DNA of 64,000 nucleotides from Paenibacillus_D sp047238105 (GTDB lineage: Bacteria; Bacillota; Bacilli; Paenibacillales; Paenibacillaceae). A program made the translations under genes and the position numbers. The notes beneath the pieces were generated by a model. It was not told the origin of the DNA. It saw nothing but the letters and a program-made list of their open reading frames with translations, and made no database searches. The stretch is from NCBI RefSeq assembly GCF_047238105.1, contig NZ_JBDFMD010000001.1:1302001-1366000 (forward strand). Direction: 5' to 3'. Of this stretch, positions 59,568 to 64,000 are shown in pieces. Position 1 is the stretch's first letter. Every line of letters starts with the position of its first letter.

Positions 59568-60902
59568 TCAATGGACGTCTAACACTTGCGACCACTCGCG
59601 TTCCCATCGCCTTTCCACGGACTCCCGCCAGCGCATCGCTGCTTCCGCAAGCTCTTTCGCAAGCGCCGGATACGTCTCACGAATATTAATTCGCTCCCCC
59701 GGATCATCCGCGACATTCGAAAGATGTACGGCATCGCTGGCTGGCGCGCCTTCTTCCAGTTGTCCATTCAACACCAGCTTCCAATTACCCCGCCGGATAG
59801 CCGTCTGTTCACCGAGTTCCCAATACAGGTCCCGCTCGGGCAGCTGCTCGCTGCGTGACAGCAAGGGGATAAGATCCCTGCCATCAAGTTCAAGCTCCGC
59901 CAAGCTGCCTCCTGCTGCCTTTAGAATCGTCGGCAGGACATCGACTGCGCAGCATGGTTCGGCAATTATCTGCCCCGCCGGTATCCGATCTGGCCAGTTC
60001 CAGATCCCCGGTACCCGGATTCCGCCTTCATACAGACTGAACTTGTGTCCCTTAAGGCTCCCCGATGACCCTCCGTAATAAGGATCCTCAGTTCCGTCAA
60101 GCCAATTGCGGGATTCCCGGGAAGGGCCGTTGTCGCTTTGGTAAAAAATACAGGTGTTGTTGCGCACGCCTTGCCGCTCCAGCTCTGCCACGATCTCGCC
60201 AACGCCATCATCAACAGCGCTGAGCATAGCAGCCATGATTCGGCGATCCCACGGCAGATGAGCAAATCGATCCGTATATTTGCGCGGCGCATGCATGGGA
60301 TAGTGAGGTGCATTGTAGGCCATGTAAAGGAAAAAGGGTTGTTCCTCATTCGCCGCTTCCCGGATGTGCGCCACTGCGCGTTGTGTAACGAGATCGGTGA
60401 AGTACGCGCCGTCCTCATGAACCTCTTCGCCGTTATGCCACAGATCATGCAGCGGATTATGTGGAGCGCCCCAGTAATAAATATGGGAATAATAATCGAT
60501 GCAGCCGGCCATGAAGCCGAAGGTCTCATCAAATCCATGCCGCTCCGGACGGCTATCCTCCCGTACGCCAAGATGCCATTTGCCGAACAGCGCAGTCGAA
60601 TACCCCTGCGATTTCAACTCTGAGGACAAGGTGGGAACCGTCGTTCGCAACCCGCTAGTCTGCCTACGACCGCCAAGAATCGAACGCACGCCGGCGTTGG
60701 CAGGATACCTCCCGGTCAATAGCGACGCCCTTGACGGGGAGCAGACTGCACTGGCCGCGTACCAGTCCGTAAATCGCGCGCCGCCAGCAGCCAGTCGATC
60801 AATATGAGGCGTTCTCACATCATCGGATCCCATGCAAGACAGATCCCCGTAGCCTTGATCGTCTGTCATGAATACAATGACGTTTGGTCTGTTTGCTTTC
60901 AT
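59568..60902 (-). CDS. Type I sulfatase
   Basis: This 444-residue sulfatase removes sulfate esters, probably from a sulfated glycan. It begins Asn-Val-Ile-Val-Phe-Met-Thr-Asp-Asp-Gln (metal ligands Asp14-Asp15) and carries the Cys-Ser-Pro-Ser-Arg motif with Cys54, which must be converted to formylglycine, and Leu-Thr-Gly-Arg. A Lys-Trp-His-Leu-Gly segment is also present. No signal peptide is visible, so it seems to act in the cytosol on imported oligosaccharides. AAGGAG is 10 bases before the ATG. It follows the solute-binding gene by 30 bases. No maturase (anSME or FGE) gene is in the window. Confidence 0.93.
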   Translation of the reverse strand: MKANRPNVIVFMTDDQGYGDLSCMGSDDVRTPHIDRLAAGGARFTDWYAASAVCSPSRASLLTGRYPANAGVRSILGGRRQTSGLRTTVPTLSSELKSQGYSTALFGKWHLGVREDSRPERHGFDETFGFMAGCIDYYSHIYYWGAPHNPLHDLWHNGEEVHEDGAYFTDLVTQRAVAHIREAANEEQPFFLYMAYNAPHYPMHAPRKYTDRFAHLPWDRRIMAAMLSAVDDGVGEIVAELERQGVRNNTCIFYQSDNGPSRESRNWLDGTEDPYYGGSSGSLKGHKFSLYEGGIRVPGIWNWPDRIPAGQIIAEPCCAVDVLPTILKAAGGSLAELELDGRDLIPLLSRSEQLPERDLYWELGEQTAIRRGNWKLVLNGQLEEGAPASDAVHLSNVADDPGERINIRETYPALAKELAEAAMRWRESVERRWEREWSQVLDVH

Positions 60903-60932
60903 GTTCCACCTACTCCTTCTTGCAGCACAGCG

Positions 60933-62507
60933 TTAGCTGATATAGCGATCATAAGCTTGCTGATACACATCCATATAACGTTCAAGTCCCATCCGATCCA
61001 ATGTATCCAGGTAACTGTCCCACTCTGAGAAGGAAGAGGCCCCTGTAATGAACCGGACCATCATCTCGCTAATGTAGGTCGTCAAGTCGTTGCCGATCGA
61101 AGCGAGCACGGCCGATTCCTCATCCGTGTGCGTAAAGGCCGGCCAGACCTCCATCGGGAAATAGTCGCTCACTTTCTCCGTGCTCTCCAGCGCAGAGGGG
61201 TAGCTGGCGCCGCCTTTGGAAAATTTCTCCGTCTGCAGCGTCGGCTGCCCCGAGCCAGGCCACGCCAGGTACTGGCCTACCGCTTCGTCGAGTGTCAGTC
61301 CGTTCGGATTGTTGGTGATCTCCTCAACATACTCATACTGGTCATCGCCAAGCGCCCGAAATGTTTCACCTTCTTTACCCATGAAGAAAAGCTTCATGCC
61401 TTCCTCCGAGTACCAGTAATCCGCCCAGCGCATCGTCTCCTCGGGGTGGGGGTTGACGCTGGTGATGACAAACGCCCCGGAGCTGCGCAAGGTAGGATTG
61501 ACACCTGAGATGAGTTGGTCGCCGTGCGGGCCCACAAGCGCACCCATGCCGACAAAATCATCCTTTGTCGTCTGGCCGATCGGCACGGGATTGACAAATA
61601 CAAAGCTGCCGACCGCATCCGCCTCACCCTTGGCAGTCATTTTTGCATTATTCATCGTAAAGATTTCTTCATCAAGCAGCTTCTCACGATAAAGCTGTGC
61701 CATAAATTCCAGCAACTCTCTATAACTATCCTCTGCAGGAATAAATCTCAGCGATCCCTGGTCTTCATCCATATCGACATAAGGATGACCGCTGCCGCGA
61801 TTGCCCAGCCCCCAGAAACCGCGAAGGGCATGCATAATCATGTCGATATGGGCCCCGGTCAGCGGCACCTCATCCAACTCGCCATTGCCGTTCGCATCCT
61901 GCTCGCGGAACGCTTTCAACAGATCATAGAACTCCTCCGTCGTTGTCGGCTCGGAAGCGCCGATCTTATCCATCCACTTCTGGTTCAGGAACAGCTTGAA
62001 GCCATAATTCGCCGATTCAAAATCGTTGATAAACGGCAAGGAGTAAATATTGCCGTCCGGCTGTGTAATTCCTCTCTCCACCTCCGGATACGCCTCGAAA
62101 AGCCGCTTAAGATTCGGGGCATGCTCAGCGATCAGATCATTGAGCGGGAGGAATATACCTTCCGCACCGTATTTCATCAGATCCGAATTTTGCAGCTGTG
62201 CGCGATAGATGGCGTCCGGCACATCGCCGCTGGCCAGCAGGATATTGCGCTTCTCCACAAAACTGGTGTCCGGCACCTGCTCCCAATTGATGTGAATACC
62301 GGAAATCCCCTCATACTCGCGCCATACCATCATATTGTCAAAATCCGCATAGACCGGCGCTACGGATGTAAGCATCCGCAGCGAGATGCCAGTGTCCTCC
62401 GCCTCACCCGATTGATTCGGACTGGACGTATCGGAAGCACATGCCGCCAGTGACATGACCAACGCTGCAGCAGTCACGCTGGAGAGGATAGAACGAATGT
62501 TTTTCAT
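60933..62507 (-). CDS. Extracellular solute-binding lipoprotein, LplA type
   Basis: This 524-residue binding protein has a lipobox Leu-Ala-Ala-Cys (Cys at about residue 23) and a large mature domain of the LplA type that begins Gly-Ile-Ser-Leu-Arg-Met-Leu. It works with the LplB and LplC permeases encoded upstream and precedes the sulfatase, so the probable cargo is a sulfated oligosaccharide (inferred). GGGGG is 7 bases before the ATG. It lies 45 bases after the permease stop. Confidence 0.93.
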   Translation of the reverse strand: MKNIRSILSSVTAAALVMSLAACASDTSSPNQSGEAEDTGISLRMLTSVAPVYADFDNMMVWREYEGISGIHINWEQVPDTSFVEKRNILLASGDVPDAIYRAQLQNSDLMKYGAEGIFLPLNDLIAEHAPNLKRLFEAYPEVERGITQPDGNIYSLPFINDFESANYGFKLFLNQKWMDKIGASEPTTTEEFYDLLKAFREQDANGNGELDEVPLTGAHIDMIMHALRGFWGLGNRGSGHPYVDMDEDQGSLRFIPAEDSYRELLEFMAQLYREKLLDEEIFTMNNAKMTAKGEADAVGSFVFVNPVPIGQTTKDDFVGMGALVGPHGDQLISGVNPTLRSSGAFVITSVNPHPEETMRWADYWYSEEGMKLFFMGKEGETFRALGDDQYEYVEEITNNPNGLTLDEAVGQYLAWPGSGQPTLQTEKFSKGGASYPSALESTEKVSDYFPMEVWPAFTHTDEESAVLASIGNDLTTYISEMMVRFITGASSFSEWDSYLDTLDRMGLERYMDVYQQAYDRYIS

Positions 62508-62552
62508 GGTTTTGCCCCCTATATATTCAATGTTAATATGCCTCGCATACCG

Positions 62553-63437
62553 CTATCCCTTAATAGCGCCAATCATGACTCCCTGTACAAAATATCTCTG
62601 CAGCAGCGGATACAGCAGGAGCACAGGCAAGCTGGTTACAACGATGAGCGCGTACTTGATGCTTTCGCCCATTAACTGCTGCTGCACGGCCGATTCGTCC
62701 GCAAGATTCATCATGTCCTGCATCTGACTATTGATGAGGATATCCCGCAGGATGAGCTGCAGCGGGTACTTGCTCTGATCCGAGAGATAGATCAATCCGT
62801 TGAAGAACGAATTCCAGTGAGCCACGCCGTAGAACAAGGTCATGACCGCCATGATCGGCAAAGATAACGGCAGCACAACCGATACCAGCGTTCGCATCTG
62901 CGAGCTGCCGTCGATCAACGCAGCTTCGTGAAGCTCCTGAGGAATGTTCTCGAAGAACGTCCGCATGACAATCAGATTAAACACGGTGACCGCTCCCGGC
63001 AGCACCATTGCCCAGTACGTATTGATAATACCGATCGACTTGATGACCATATAAGTCGGAATCAACCCGCCGTTGAAGAACATGGTCATCAAAATAACCA
63101 ACATGATGATCTTGCGACCCGGAAGCGGACGGGAGAGCGGATACGCACCGAACGTAGTAAGCACCAGATTAATCAGCGTTCCGGTCGTCGCGTATAACAG
63201 CGTATTCATAAACCCGTTCAGCACCGCACTGTCTCGAAATACGCGGAGATAGGCTTGAAACGTAATCTCTTTAGGCACAAGCAGCACTTCGCCGCGAATG
63301 ACCAAAAACGGATTGCTGACGGAAGCGCTAATCACAAATACCAGCGGGTAAAGCACGGCCAGCAGAATTAAACTGAGTATGGTAATATTGAGCACGTCGA
63401 ACAATCGATCGTTAAGCCCTTTGCGAATCACCTTCAT
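62553..63437 (-). CDS. Carbohydrate ABC transporter permease, LplC/YtcP type
   Basis: This 294-residue permease has about six hydrophobic segments, an EAA loop (Pro-Gln-Glu-Leu-His-Glu-Ala-Ala-Leu-Ile-Asp-Gly) and the C-terminal Gln-Arg-Tyr-Phe-Val-Gln-Gly segment typical of LplC. It resembles the permease at 293-1171 in overall layout. It lies 18 bases downstream of the LplB-type permease and 45 before the solute-binding gene. Confidence 0.93.
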   Translation of the reverse strand: MKVIRKGLNDRLFDVLNITILSLILLAVLYPLVFVISASVSNPFLVIRGEVLLVPKEITFQAYLRVFRDSAVLNGFMNTLLYATTGTLINLVLTTFGAYPLSRPLPGRKIIMLVILMTMFFNGGLIPTYMVIKSIGIINTYWAMVLPGAVTVFNLIVMRTFFENIPQELHEAALIDGSSQMRTLVSVVLPLSLPIMAVMTLFYGVAHWNSFFNGLIYLSDQSKYPLQLILRDILINSQMQDMMNLADESAVQQQLMGESIKYALIVVTSLPVLLLYPLLQRYFVQGVMIGAIKG

Positions 63438-63455
63438 CCCTCCTTTCCTTCTCGC

Positions 63456-64000
63456 TTACCACAAGCTGTTGCCGCTCAGCCGGCGTGCTGTTAGATTCAC
63501 GACGACCAGCAAGATAAGATTTACGATGGAATTGAACAGACCGACAGCTGCAGCGAAGCTGTATTGCGCACCGAGAATGCCGCTGCGATAGACGTATGTG
63601 GCAAATACGTCAGAGGCAGAAATATTCAAGTCATTTTGCATCAAAAAGATTTTCTCGAATCCCACATTCATGATTGTCCCTATATTTAGAATAAGGAGTA
63701 TGACGATGGTAGATGAGATCCCAGGCAGATTTATATGCCAAATCCTTTGTATGCGAGTTGCTCCGTCGATCGCAGCAGCTTCATGCATTTGCGGATCGAT
63801 ACCGGACAAGGCTGCGATGTAGATGATAGAGCTCCATCCTGCATTCTGCCAGACATGTGAGCTGACGAACAACGTTTTGAACCAAGCGGGCTCTGTCATA
63901 AACGAAATACGGTTTAGCCCCATCCAATCAAGCAGATGGTTTACAATTCCCGTGGTCGGCGCCAAAAATGTCGTCATCATGCCTACCAGTACAACGACAG
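63456..64000 (-). CDS. Sugar ABC transporter permease, LplB type (5' truncated)
   Basis: The visible C-terminal 180 residues have an EAA loop (Asp-Pro-Gln-Met-His-Glu-Ala-Ala-Ala-Ile-Asp-Gly-Ala) and the Phe-Glu-Lys-Ile-Phe-Leu-Met-Gln-Asn segment of LplB-type permeases. The frame is open to the window edge; the ATG at 63980 is internal, since the in-frame codons before it encode further hydrophobic residues. It is the first visible gene of the sulfatase operon. Confidence 0.9.
   Translation of the reverse strand, partial: VVVLVGMMTTFLAPTTGIVNHLLDWMGLNRISFMTEPAWFKTLFVSSHVWQNAGWSSIIYIAALSGIDPQMHEAAAIDGATRIQRIWHINLPGISSTIVILLILNIGTIMNVGFEKIFLMQNDLNISASDVFATYVYRSGILGAQYSFAAAVGLFNSIVNLILLVVVNLTARRLSGNSLW

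Noticed and set aside
1..64000. CRISPR arrays, tRNA or rRNA genes, insertion sequences, prophage
   Set aside because: No regularly spaced repeats, cloverleaf or rRNA-like stretches, transposase or phage structural genes were recognised by reading; a tRNAscan or Rfam search would be decisive.

Overview
The window reads as chromosomal DNA of a spore-forming Paenibacillaceae bacterium (Paenibacillus or a close relative). The evidence is moderately high G+C, strong AGGAGG-type ribosome binding sites with frequent TTG and GTG starts, three SLH anchoring repeats on a 1605-residue exoenzyme, YesM/YesN-type two-component regulation of sugar transporters, Firmicute sporulation genes (ylbJ, yunB, lytH-like), and the order yutD-lipA-lytH-yunB, which recalls Bacillus. 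No rRNA, tRNA, CRISPR array, transposase or phage gene was found.

Layout. Positions 1-1171 hold the end of an Lpl-type sugar ABC transporter. Positions 1256-24112 form a glycan-utilisation island. It contains a solute-binding protein / two permeases / GH130 / FAD oxidoreductase operon, a histidine kinase and AraC-type response regulator pair, two large paralogous beta-helix exoenzymes (one SLH-anchored, one freely secreted), a Gfo/Idh/MocA dehydrogenase, a second FAD oxidoreductase and two more AraC regulators. Positions 24291-33935 carry housekeeping metabolism (yigZ, pgi, ppnP, tkt, purU, nfo, a DUF2621 gene, a lipoprotein, an epimerase). Positions 34029-44315 are a ten-gene Tad/Flp-like pilus cluster on the minus strand. 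Positions 44461-59410 carry ndk, glpX, a PPDK regulatory kinase, a CcpN-like regulator, pepF, yycC, a truncated globin, ylbJ, NAD kinase, an ABC exporter, yutD, lipA, an M23 peptidase and yunB. Positions 59568-64000 are a second accessory operon: a sulfatase with an Lpl-type solute-binding protein and two permeases, cut by the window edge.

Main observation. Four promoters in the glycan island share one composite element: T[A/G]TCCCT, two bases, A, then the dyad [G/C]AGTG-N9-CACTC, exactly 20 bases, then a perfect TATAAT. The copies lie before the transporter/GH130 operon, the kinase/response-regulator operon, the SLH-anchored enzyme and the secreted enzyme. The spacing is identical in all four and there is no good -35 box, so this looks like the activator site of the local YesN-type response regulator. 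It would define one self-contained regulon: sensing, surface and extracellular depolymerisation, import and phosphorolysis. Both enzyme leaders also carry a cre-like site, and the kinase leader carries a terminator-like hairpin. The substrate cannot be read from the sequence.
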